Made by a program: the position numbers and the translations under genes. 64,000 bases of DNA from JBMNIZ01 sp050951405 (GTDB lineage: Bacteria > Bacillota > DULZ01), in assembly GCA_050951405.1 (NCBI GenBank), contig JBMNIZ010000008.1, positions 62,001 to 126,000 on the forward strand. Direction: 5' to 3'. How positions within the stretch are numbered: position 1 is the stretch's first letter; each line of letters begins with the position of its first letter. Shown here one piece after another: positions 8,038 through 15,474 of this stretch. Under the pieces are notes generated by a model, which was not told the origin of the DNA, did not search any database, and was given only the letters and a program-made list of their open reading frames with translations.

Positions 8038-10105
8038 GCCTTTCTACCCCTGTTTGACTGATCAAACCCCGCACATCGAGAATTAACGATACTCTCCCAT
8101 CTCCCATGATGGTAGCTCCGGCTAAGCCCGGGATCTGCCCGATATAATCGCCCAAGGATTTGATCACGATTTCCTGCTCTCCCAACAATTCGTCCACGAT
8201 AAAGCCGATTCGTCTTTCCGAAAGCCCCACCACCACCACGGGAAAAGTGTCCCTCTGTAGGTTGCTGTCCGGATAGCCCAGCACCTGGCTCAATTTGAAA
8301 AGGGGGAGCACTTCTCCTCTGACCAGAACCACATCCCTCTGCTGTACTTTCTGCACGGAAGCCTTGTCCACATTGATGATCTCCACCACATTTGCCAAGG
8401 GGAAGGCAAATACCTGCTCTCCCAGGTAAACCAATAAAGACCGGTTGATGGCCAGGGTCAGGGGCAGTTTGATGATGAAGCGGGTTCCCTTGCCTTTTAC
8501 CGTTTCAATGTCCACCGTTCCATTGATTTTTTCAATATGAGACCTGACAATGTCCATGCCCACACCCCGCCCGGAAACATCGCTGATGTGGGAGGCAGTG
8601 GAAAAACCGGGGTTGAAAATCAAATTCAGACTTTCCCTCTCATTGAGGCGGGAAGCGGCTTCCGCTGTGATGATCCCTTGCTCCACGGCCTTCTGCCGGA
8701 TCAGGGCAGCATCCATTCCTCTGCCGTCATCCTCCACAATGATGACAATTTGATTTTCCTGGTGGAAAGCTTTCAGATGCACGGTTCCCTGCGCCGGCTT
8801 GCCTTTTTTCAGCCTTTCTTCCGGGGATTCGATACCATGGTCGATGGCATTGCGCAAAAGGTGGATGAGGGGATCACCGATTTCTTCGATCACCGTCCGA
8901 TCCAGCTCCGTCTCCCTGCCTTCCACAATGAATTCGATCTCTTTTCCCGCCTTCTGGGACAAATCCCGGACCATGCGGGGAAAGCGGTTAAAAACCTGTT
9001 CAATGGGGAACATTCTCGCTTTCATGATCTCTTCTTGTAAGTCGCCGGTAATCCGACCCACATGCACGGTAACCTCTTCCAGGGTTTCTACCAGCTCATC
9101 CACACCCAATTTGGCTTCCAGAGCGCCGCTCACATCGGTCAAGCGAGTGCGATCGATGACCAATTCCCCCACCAGATTCATCAGGTTTTCCAGCCTTTGC
9201 ACATCCACTCTCACCGTCTGGCTGGTTTTCGCCCTGGGGGCGGCAGCCGGCGTTTTTCCTTTGGCGTCAGCCAGCTGAGGCAGGCTTTCCGTTAATTTTT
9301 CCAAGGAAGGAAGCTGGGCTTCTTTTCCCTCGCTTTTCTCAACGGTCACCGGCCAGATTTTCACGTCTGCAATTTCCGAAATGGATTTAATTATATTGGC
9401 GAGGGTATCGGCATCCTCCCGGGTAACCAGAACAAACTGGAAAGAATTATCGAATTTTTCCTCCTCGATCTCTTCCACGGAAGGAATGGTCTTGATCACT
9501 TCCCCTATATCTTTGAGATTGTTAAAAACAATATAGGCCCTGGCTCCTTTCATGGGGCAGTCGGAGGTCAAAGTCACCAGCACATGCCAAATACGGTAGC
9601 CCTTCACTTCCGCCGCCATCACCACATTGCTTTCCACATCATCCAAAAGCAGGCCCGTTTCCAATTGGACAGGAGAAGCATCCTTCCCCTTCACTTGTGC
9701 CTCTTCCCCGGGAGAAGCCGCTTGCAGATTTTTCAAGCTGCTGATGAGAGGCGAAACGTCGATCTGCTTATCTTGGCCGGAAACAATCTCCGTTTTTAGC
9801 TCTTTCAAGGCGTCCAGCCCGGCCAGCAAATGATCGATCACCTCTTTCGTAACGGAAAGCTCCCCTTGGCGCAGCTTGTCCAGAACACTTTCCATCACAT
9901 GGGTCAGCTGGGCCATTTTTTCAAAGCCCATGGAAGCCGAGGAGCCTTTCAAGGTATGGGCAGCCCGGAAAATCTTATTCAACAGCTCTTCATTTTCCCG
10001 CTCCTGCTCCAGGAGGATAAGCGCTTCGTCCAGTATTTGCAGCTGCTCTTCCGTTTCATCCAAAAATATGTTTAAATACTGGCTCATGTCAAAATCCACT
10101 GTCAC
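8018..10105 (-). CDS. cheA: CheA, chemotaxis histidine kinase
   Basis: 695 residues with the full CheA layout. HPt/P1 has the phospho-accepting H50 in FRAAHTLKGSS, followed by a P2-like CheY-binding segment, then P3 dimerisation (VRVDVQRLENLMNLVGELVI). P4 ATPase has the N box (HLLRNAIDHGIE), G1 (VEDDGRGMD) and G2 (GRGVGMDIV) boxes, and P5 is a CheW-like domain at the C-terminus. Start GTG at 10105 lies 11 nt after AAGGAGG; a nearby GTG at 10099 is possible. It phosphorylates CheY and CheB and sits between cheW and cheB in one operon. Confidence 0.97.
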   Translation of the reverse strand: MTVDFDMSQYLNIFLDETEEQLQILDEALILLEQERENEELLNKIFRAAHTLKGSSASMGFEKMAQLTHVMESVLDKLRQGELSVTKEVIDHLLAGLDALKELKTEIVSGQDKQIDVSPLISSLKNLQAASPGEEAQVKGKDASPVQLETGLLLDDVESNVVMAAEVKGYRIWHVLVTLTSDCPMKGARAYIVFNNLKDIGEVIKTIPSVEEIEEEKFDNSFQFVLVTREDADTLANIIKSISEIADVKIWPVTVEKSEGKEAQLPSLEKLTESLPQLADAKGKTPAAAPRAKTSQTVRVDVQRLENLMNLVGELVIDRTRLTDVSGALEAKLGVDELVETLEEVTVHVGRITGDLQEEIMKARMFPIEQVFNRFPRMVRDLSQKAGKEIEFIVEGRETELDRTVIEEIGDPLIHLLRNAIDHGIESPEERLKKGKPAQGTVHLKAFHQENQIVIIVEDDGRGMDAALIRQKAVEQGIITAEAASRLNERESLNLIFNPGFSTASHISDVSGRGVGMDIVRSHIEKINGTVDIETVKGKGTRFIIKLPLTLAINRSLLVYLGEQVFAFPLANVVEIINVDKASVQKVQQRDVVLVRGEVLPLFKLSQVLGYPDSNLQRDTFPVVVVGLSERRIGFIVDELLGEQEIVIKSLGDYIGQIPGLAGATIMGDGRVSLILDVRGLISQTGVERHGAIAG

Positions 10106-10164
10106 TCTGCCGGAAACCTCCTTACCAGCTCTTTGCTCAATGGCTCTTCAAAAGACAGCCGCCC

Positions 10165-10671
10165 CTATTCCCGGCTGGCCGCTGCCTGCTCCTGCACATG
10201 GTTTTCCAATTCTTTTTGCTCCTTCTTATTCAAGACCCGGTCCAGATCCAAAAGAATAATCAGCTTTTCCTGCCACTTGCCCACACCCCGCAGATAATCA
10301 GTATCGATACCGCCTGAAATCGCCGGCGGGGGAGGTTCGATATTGGCCGCAGGCAGCCGTAAAACCTCAGAGACGGAATCCACAATCATTCCCACCGTTA
10401 CCCCCGTCACTTCGACCACGATAATCCGGGTATGGGGAGTTTCTTTCTCCAAAGGGAGCTGAAAACGCTTACGCAAGTCGATAACTGGGATTATTTTTCC
10501 TCTCAGGTTAATAACCCCTTCCACAAAATCGGGAGTACGGGGTACCTTGGTGATGCTCTGCAAGCGGATGATTTCGTGCACCGCCGAGATCTCAATTCCG
10601 TAGGTTTCCCCGGCCAGTTGAAAAACAACCAGCTGTTCTTCTGCTTCCGCCCCGTTTTTATTTTTATCCAT
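10165..10671 (-). CDS. cheW: CheW, chemotaxis coupling protein
   Basis: 168 residues. CheW core: LVVFQLAGETYGIEISAVHEII, ITKVPRTPDFVEGVINLRGKIIPVIDLRKRF, then MIVDSVSEVLRLP, all canonical. It bridges chemoreceptors and CheA. The short acidic tail (KKEQKELENHVQEQAAASRE) is not part of the fold. ATG start after AAAGGGTGG. cheA starts 59 bp downstream. Confidence 0.96.
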   Translation of the reverse strand: MDKNKNGAEAEEQLVVFQLAGETYGIEISAVHEIIRLQSITKVPRTPDFVEGVINLRGKIIPVIDLRKRFQLPLEKETPHTRIIVVEVTGVTVGMIVDSVSEVLRLPAANIEPPPPAISGGIDTDYLRGVGKWQEKLIILLDLDRVLNKKEQKELENHVQEQAAASRE

Positions 10672-10830
10672 CTCATACCACCCTTTCTTGCGAATTTTCC
10701 ACGAAAATCCATACTCGATTCTATATTTAATTCCATATCATTGGAAAAAATCCTTTGCGCCGCTGGCTTCCTGGGAGGGAAAAAGACGAAAAAGATCATC
10801 ATTTCCTGAAAAAAGCATAAATTCCCCTCT

Positions 10831-12801
10831 TTATTCTCCCGTCAGAACCAGGCCATAACGTTCGGAGGTAACCCTTTCCACCCGGGTCCCCGCAAAAATA
10901 ATCACTCCGGGAAAAACTCTATCGGCCCGCAGGGTTTTTCCCGGATTGATTTTTATTTCCGTCACCACTTCTGCCGGACTGCCCAACTCCCTGACGGTCA
11001 CATCCCCGCCGGCCACAATCTCTCCACCACGAAAAACCCCCGGCACTCCTTTGATTTCCACGTCATTACCGGCAAAAATATTGGAGCTGTAGCAGCCTTT
11101 GCCCGTAATCACCACATTGCCGCTGGACTCCAGGCTGGAGTTCTCCACATAGGTGGCAGTCAGGCAGGCTTGATCGGCAGCTTTCTCCTGAATAATTACA
11201 TGAACTTGTTCCACCCGGCCTTTAAAATCTGCAAAAAAGCCCTTCGCCTCCTCCAGTTTCTTCCAGCCAAGAGGCCCATTGCCCACAAGACGCTGGCTGA
11301 CCTCCGTATAAATCTTTTCCAGATCCTTAAATTCCGGATAATCAAAGGAATCCAGCAAGACCTGCAGCTCCTGCCGGTTCTCCTGGAATTTCAAGGGCAG
11401 CTCTTGGAATTTGGATCCCAGAAGCATTTTCAAGATGACACCTTCTCCCACCCTGACAATATCTTTATTGCCGGCAACGGAAGGATGATGGAGAAGCTGT
11501 CCGGCGGCCTCGGCAAGCTTGTCCAGGTTTTCCACCAGTTCCACCAAGGCCTTGTTAAATCTGTTGCAAATAACAGCCAAGCCCCCGGCTCTTACCGTAC
11601 AACCCACTATATTGCGGTGCACCAGCACATTACTCCCGGCAATGATGCTGGCATTGGCAGCAAAACCGTTGATGGTCACCTGTCCCACTGCTTCCACGGA
11701 CATTTCATCCAGAACATTGCCCAGCACATGCACATCTCCCTTGAAAACCACCTTGCCGGTTTTGGCATCCACATCGCCGGAAATGGTATAAGAAGGATGG
11801 ACCGTGACCCTGGCCCCGGATATTTCCGGTCTGCCGCTGATGAGGGCAAAAGCTTTTCTCCCGTCTTCGTCAACCCTGACCCCCGGTCCGGCTACCAGCA
11901 TAATATCTTTTGGCTCCCCGGGACTGACTTCTTGATCCTTCACATCCCTTCCCGGCTTGCCCGGCTGAGGCGGCACCACTTCTGCCAGCAGTTCACCCGG
12001 CTCCACGCTGATCACCTGGTGCAAGCTGACCCTCTCCATCTTGTTTTCCCCTTCCCCCGGCGGCTGGAGACAACTGCACTTTTCTTGAAAAAGAACCCTG
12101 ACGGAAGCATCCACCGGTGGAAGAGGCCGAACTCCTTCCGCCACCAGGAATTCCCTTTCTTCCTGGCAATCCGCCAGTTCTTGCAGATTGGACTTGACGA
12201 GGCCAAAAGTAATACCCGCCCGGCGCAAATACTCCTCGATTTCCTCCGGACTGATTTCCGGCTCAATGGTTTTTTCCAGCCTGGCGGTCACCACCATTTC
12301 CCTGTCCGGTCCTCCGTCTTCCACCGCATAGACTTTGCCCCTAGTTTTTTCAATTGCCAAAAAAGCCTGAAAGTTATCCGAGGTGACCCGCAGCAGCGGC
12401 TTCCATTCCGGTTCAGAGCAGTGAGGAATGAGAAGGATTTCATCGCGGGAACTGACCTCTTGGGATTTTTCCACATTTTCCCCATTGATGATCACTTGCA
12501 AATGCTGCCCCACGATGAGAGTGGGAGGTAGACCTCCTTCCTCCGGATCCGTCACCTCCACCTGCCCGTTAAGCACCCGGATCAAGCCGTCTTTCCGCTT
12601 CCTTTCTGTTCCTTCTTCCTGGACCCAAGCGTCAATAACAGCCTTCCGGGCACCTATGCCTAAAACTCCTTTCCTGCCTTGACTGATTACCTCTACCTTT
12701 AGTTCCCGGCCTTTCTTCCCCAGCAAGCGTTCGGCCTCTTTCAAAGCTGCTTCCACAGTTTCTGCCTCAACGCGGATTTTTTTGTCCACCGCCACAGGCA
12801 C
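10831..12801 (-). CDS. FapA-like polymer-forming (DUF342) protein with N-terminal Jag-N domain
   Basis: 656 residues. Residues about 8-60 resemble the Jag-N domain (VEAETVEAALKEAERLLG, then GRKGVLGIGARKAVIDAWV). From about 170 on, the sequence fits the FapA/DUF342 family: catalytic-domain segments such as GVRPLPPVDASVRVLF and VVPPQPGKPGRDVKDQEV, then a right-handed beta-helix (ISGDVDAKTGKVVFKGDVHVLGNV; NASIIAGSNVLVHRNIVG), a coiled region and a last beta-helix stretch. The family is soluble, often near flagellar/chemotaxis genes, with no settled biochemical role. In Vibrio, FapA binds dephospho-EIIA(Glc). It lies upstream of cheW with a 159-bp gap. Confidence 0.88.
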   Translation of the reverse strand: MPVAVDKKIRVEAETVEAALKEAERLLGKKGRELKVEVISQGRKGVLGIGARKAVIDAWVQEEGTERKRKDGLIRVLNGQVEVTDPEEGGLPPTLIVGQHLQVIINGENVEKSQEVSSRDEILLIPHCSEPEWKPLLRVTSDNFQAFLAIEKTRGKVYAVEDGGPDREMVVTARLEKTIEPEISPEEIEEYLRRAGITFGLVKSNLQELADCQEEREFLVAEGVRPLPPVDASVRVLFQEKCSCLQPPGEGENKMERVSLHQVISVEPGELLAEVVPPQPGKPGRDVKDQEVSPGEPKDIMLVAGPGVRVDEDGRKAFALISGRPEISGARVTVHPSYTISGDVDAKTGKVVFKGDVHVLGNVLDEMSVEAVGQVTINGFAANASIIAGSNVLVHRNIVGCTVRAGGLAVICNRFNKALVELVENLDKLAEAAGQLLHHPSVAGNKDIVRVGEGVILKMLLGSKFQELPLKFQENRQELQVLLDSFDYPEFKDLEKIYTEVSQRLVGNGPLGWKKLEEAKGFFADFKGRVEQVHVIIQEKAADQACLTATYVENSSLESSGNVVITGKGCYSSNIFAGNDVEIKGVPGVFRGGEIVAGGDVTVRELGSPAEVVTEIKINPGKTLRADRVFPGVIIFAGTRVERVTSERYGLVLTGE

Positions 12802-12874
12802 CCCTCCTGAACGCTCTTTCTTTCCCTACAAGTTTCGAGAAAGCTTTCGACAAATTATAGGGCAAACCCTTCTT

Positions 12875-13468
12875 TTAATTTCCAATTTCCGCCCAGCGGC
12901 CCAGTTCTTCCAGCAGATCATCCCGGAGACTGCGGCGAACGGCAAGGGTTAATACTGCCTTTTCGGCATATTGGCTGTTTGTGATCCGAGCCCCATATTT
13001 GTCTACCAGATACATCACCCGGTCAAGGCTATCGTATTGACAGGTCAAATTCACTTTCTCTTCTAAAATGCGGGTAACGGTACCCGCCAGGTCAAGGACT
13101 TCCTTGCTGACCCCGCCGTAGGCTTCAATCAGCCCCCTGATGCCCAGTTTTCTTCCTCCAAAATACCTGGTCACCACGATGGCCGTATTGGTCACATTTT
13201 TGCTCAAAATAGCTCCTAAAATGGGTTTCCCCGCACTCCCCCCGGGCTCCCCGTCATCATCGCAAAAAGTCAAATCTTCAGGAGGAAGACCCAGCCGGAA
13301 AGCGAAGCAATTATGGGTAGCCTGGCGGTGCTGTTCTCTAATATGCAGGAGAAAGGCCCGCGCCTCCGCCTCATTGTTAATCTCCTGCACATGAGCCAGA
13401 AATTTGGAGCGATTGATCACTTTTTTCAAGGTCAGGGATTGTTTTACCGTCAGATACTCGTCTGTCAA
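12875..13468 (-). CDS. yigZ: YigZ/IMPACT family protein
   Basis: 197 residues. The IMPACT family signature is complete: SKFLAHVQEINNEAEARAFL, ATHNCFAFRLG, DDDGEPGGSAGKPIL and VVTRYFGGRKLG. The family (YigZ/YvyE) is linked to translation control by similarity to yeast Yih1, but its bacterial reaction is not established. In Bacillus, yvyE also lies near the flagellar locus. Length is close to E. coli YigZ (204). ATG start. A monocistronic unit is likely. Confidence 0.93.
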   Translation of the reverse strand: MTDEYLTVKQSLTLKKVINRSKFLAHVQEINNEAEARAFLLHIREQHRQATHNCFAFRLGLPPEDLTFCDDDGEPGGSAGKPILGAILSKNVTNTAIVVTRYFGGRKLGIRGLIEAYGGVSKEVLDLAGTVTRILEEKVNLTCQYDSLDRVMYLVDKYGARITNSQYAEKAVLTLAVRRSLRDDLLEELGRWAEIGN

Positions 13469-13651
13469 CCTGCTTGCACTCCTCTTTTCCTTATTTTACC
13501 TCCAAAGAAAGACATCTGCAAATCCCCGCTCTCTACTCCCTAGTCTAAGGTTCCCAGGGCTGTCTGTCAAAGTCCCTTTTCTTTGGCGAGAAATAAAAAG
13601 GGCGGCGGAGAGCAGGGGGAAGCTGTTTTTCGGCCGGTTCCAAAGAAAAAA

Positions 13652-13671
13652 ACCGCCCGGAAAAAGGCGGT
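13652..13671 (-). terminator. Terminator after ferredoxin gene
   Basis: Minus-strand hairpin ACCGCC-8 nt-GGCGGT followed by TTTTTTTC, five bases after the ferredoxin stop codon. Confidence 0.8.
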
Positions 13672-13676
13672 CTCTG

Positions 13677-14057
13677 TTAACCATGAATCAAAGCCGGCAA
13701 GCACTTGGCACAAACCCACACGCTGGTCCCTTGGTAACGAACGGCGAATAAAGCCGCTTCATTTTCATCGCGATGACAGCGTGAACAATCAAGAACCAGC
13801 TCCTGCATCCGGGGCCGATTGGCCAAGTGCTCTTCCACAGCCTCTTCACTGAAGGCTTCTGCCTTCCTTTCTTCTATGGTCATGGCTCCGGTGGGGCAAA
13901 CCCCAAGGCAGAAACCGGCTCCGTCGCAGAGCTCTTCTTTAATCAAACGGGCTTTGCCGTTGACGATTTCAATGGCTCCTTCGGCACAGGGGCTGACACA
14001 GTTGCCACAGCCATTACATAGGTTCTCATCAATTCTGATAATTTTTCTGCGAACCAT
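13677..14057 (-). CDS. Ferredoxin-type 4Fe-4S protein with C-terminal cysteine-rich tail
   Basis: 126 residues. First cluster motif CNGCGNCVSPC (residues about 14-24) is a full CxxCxxCxxxC. The second, CDGAGFCLGVCPTG, has lost one of the four usual cysteines (Ala in its place), so only one normal [4Fe-4S] site is certain. The C-terminal region has CSRCH and CAKCLP, which could bind zinc or another cluster. Likely an electron carrier; partner unknown. ATG start after AAAGGAGG. The IS element is inserted 18 bp upstream of the start codon and separates the gene from whatever promoter it had on that side. Confidence 0.85.
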   Translation of the reverse strand: MVRRKIIRIDENLCNGCGNCVSPCAEGAIEIVNGKARLIKEELCDGAGFCLGVCPTGAMTIEERKAEAFSEEAVEEHLANRPRMQELVLDCSRCHRDENEAALFAVRYQGTSVWVCAKCLPALIHG

Positions 14058-14074
14058 GCTGTTTCCTCCTTTCT

Positions 14075-14082
14075 TTGTTTTA
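14075..14082. repeat. Target-site duplication, left copy (TTGTTTTA)
   Basis: The 8 bp TTGTTTTA stand directly outside the left IS end and recur at 15424-15431 outside the right end. Eight base pairs is the standard duplication made by IS6-family transposases. Confidence 0.85.
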
Positions 14083-14130
14083 TGTTCTGTTAACTTAATA
14101 ATAAAAATGAGACCTGAAACGCCTCTGGTA
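14083..14130 (+). repeat. Left terminal inverted repeat of the IS
   Basis: 48 bp matching the inverted right end (15374-15423) over GTTAACTTA, ATGAGACCTGAA and GCCTCTGGTA, with a few mismatches and a 2-bp length difference. A TATAAT box at 14129-14134 may be the -10 of the transposase promoter. Confidence 0.85.
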
Positions 14131-14183
14131 TAATGGAAATTGCCAAAAACCCATTACCTCCCAGAAAGGAGCGTTCAAGTCTC

Positions 14184-15221
14184 ATGACCATTATACCATC
14201 AAACGTAGTATGTCCAAGGTGTTTTTCAAAAGTTCTTCACCGTTTTGGTAAGGACAAAGACGGTTTTCAAAGATATCAGTGTCAACGATGCAAACGGCAG
14301 TTTGCACCTGATAAACCATGTTCACCAAGAAAAAGAATATATCCCGATTGTCCTGTTTGTGGTAAAGCAACTTTTCTTCACCATGACTATACTTATTACT
14401 CAAACTTCCGTTGCTGTGACAAAAAATGCAACCATTCTTTTCGAGTACCAAAACTAATAAATGTTGAGACCCCTTCTTCCGAGTTTAAGCCTGAAACCTT
14501 TTCTTTTAAAGGTATGCGCCATCCGCTTCATATTGTTCTTCATGCACTGACTTACTACTTCTGCGGAAATTCAACAACCCGAAAAGTCGCTCAAACCTTA
14601 CATATGGTTCACCAGGTTAAGGTTTCTCATGTAACTGTTTCTAAATGGATCAAGCGCTTTGCTCCTGTATTCAAGAAAATTGCTGATGACAGGCTTTTGG
14701 GGATTAATCTTTGTGATTCGGATGAATGGCATTTCGATGAAACTTATATTAAAATTGCTGGTAAAGATTATTACCTCTGGCTCGCTTTTGATGCAGAAAC
14801 CAGATTAGTTCTTGACTTCAATCTTTCCCCTATGCGTGACTCGGCATCTGCCCATAGCCTTTTATCTAACTGCAGAAGAAAGTTTGGACAACCCCGGTAT
14901 GCTGTCATCTCCGACAGATATTATGCCTATCTGCAGCCTGCTTCTTTGTTCTTTCCACAAGCTGAACATATACGCGTTGAAGACTTTGATGACTTAATCA
15001 ATAACAACGTTCTTGAGGCTTTTAATGGGCAATTTAAAGCTTGGTACAAACCTAAAAGAGGTTTTAATTCATTTGAATCTGCCAATAGACTTATTGCTAC
15101 TTACATCTTCTTCTACAACTTCATCCGACCTCATTCCAGCCTCAATGGTCTCACGCCAGCTCAAGTCGCTGGTGTGAACTACTCGGAAAAAGAACGGCTA
15201 TTCTGGCTTTTGGTAGCTTGA
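14184..15221 (+). CDS. DDE transposase of IS6/IS240-like element with N-terminal zinc ribbon
   Basis: 345 residues from the ATG at 14184; an in-frame ATG at 14133 lies in the terminal repeat and is less likely. The N-terminus has two cysteine pairs (CPRCFSK, CQRC) and a second set (CPVCGK, CCDKKC), a double zinc ribbon as in InsA-type domains. The core is an IS240/RNase H-like DDE domain: the first D lies in WHFDETYIKI, the second in VISDRYYAY, and the E in NNVLEAFNGQFK, ending with FYNFIRPHSSLNGLTPAQVAG. Typical IS6 transposases are about 230 residues; the extra length is the zinc-ribbon region. AT-richer than its neighbours, as expected for a mobile gene. Confidence 0.93.
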   Translation: MTIIPSNVVCPRCFSKVLHRFGKDKDGFQRYQCQRCKRQFAPDKPCSPRKRIYPDCPVCGKATFLHHDYTYYSNFRCCDKKCNHSFRVPKLINVETPSSEFKPETFSFKGMRHPLHIVLHALTYYFCGNSTTRKVAQTLHMVHQVKVSHVTVSKWIKRFAPVFKKIADDRLLGINLCDSDEWHFDETYIKIAGKDYYLWLAFDAETRLVLDFNLSPMRDSASAHSLLSNCRRKFGQPRYAVISDRYYAYLQPASLFFPQAEHIRVEDFDDLINNNVLEAFNGQFKAWYKPKRGFNSFESANRLIATYIFFYNFIRPHSSLNGLTPAQVAGVNYSEKERLFWLLVA

Positions 15222-15373
15222 GTAATATTCAGATTTCAAGGTTCATTCCGTCCTGTACTACATCAGGACTATTTGTGCTGACCTGATTTTTTTCAAAGGC
15301 TTGCACGTATCTTTTTTTCGTGTTATCTTACACTTAGGCGTTTCCATTTGTAGGTTTTTCCCTTTTTTAAACC

Positions 15374-15423
15374 TACCAGAGGCCTTTCAGGTCTCATTTC
15401 TTTCATACTAAGTTAACAAAGCC
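15374..15423 (-). repeat. Right terminal inverted repeat of the IS
   Basis: Inverted copy of the left end; its outer tip reads GGCTTTGTTAACTTA inward from 15423. The 150 bp between the transposase stop and this repeat hold no gene. Confidence 0.85.
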
Positions 15424-15431
15424 TTGTTTTA
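15424..15431. repeat. Target-site duplication, right copy (TTGTTTTA)
   Basis: Direct copy of 14075-14082 at the outer edge of the right inverted repeat. Confidence 0.85.
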
Positions 15432-15474
15432 AGTACAGTATAGGCTTTCTGGGGAAAAAAGAATGTTATTCAGG

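Larger units (their letters stand above)
14083..15423 (+). mobile_element. IS6/IS240-like insertion sequence (1341 bp), apparently complete
   Basis: Ends are defined by flanking 8-bp direct repeats and by long imperfect terminal inverted repeats. The left end reads TGTTCTGTTAACTTA and the right end, read inward, GGCTTTGTTAACTTA, similar to the GGTTCTGTT ends of IS6-family elements. The repeats continue inward with ATGAGACCTGAAA and GCCTCTGGTA. It carries one intact transposase. It sits between the dnaE2-like gene and the ferredoxin gene, both on the minus strand. The clean duplication and intact ORF suggest recent insertion. Confidence 0.88.

Noticed and set aside
11170..12531. 453-codon + strand ORF
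   Set aside because: Antisense to the FapA-like gene, whose domains are clear on the minus strand.
13677..14057. Ferredoxin gene disrupted by the IS
   Set aside because: The insertion is 18 bp upstream of the start codon; the ORF and its ribosome site are intact.
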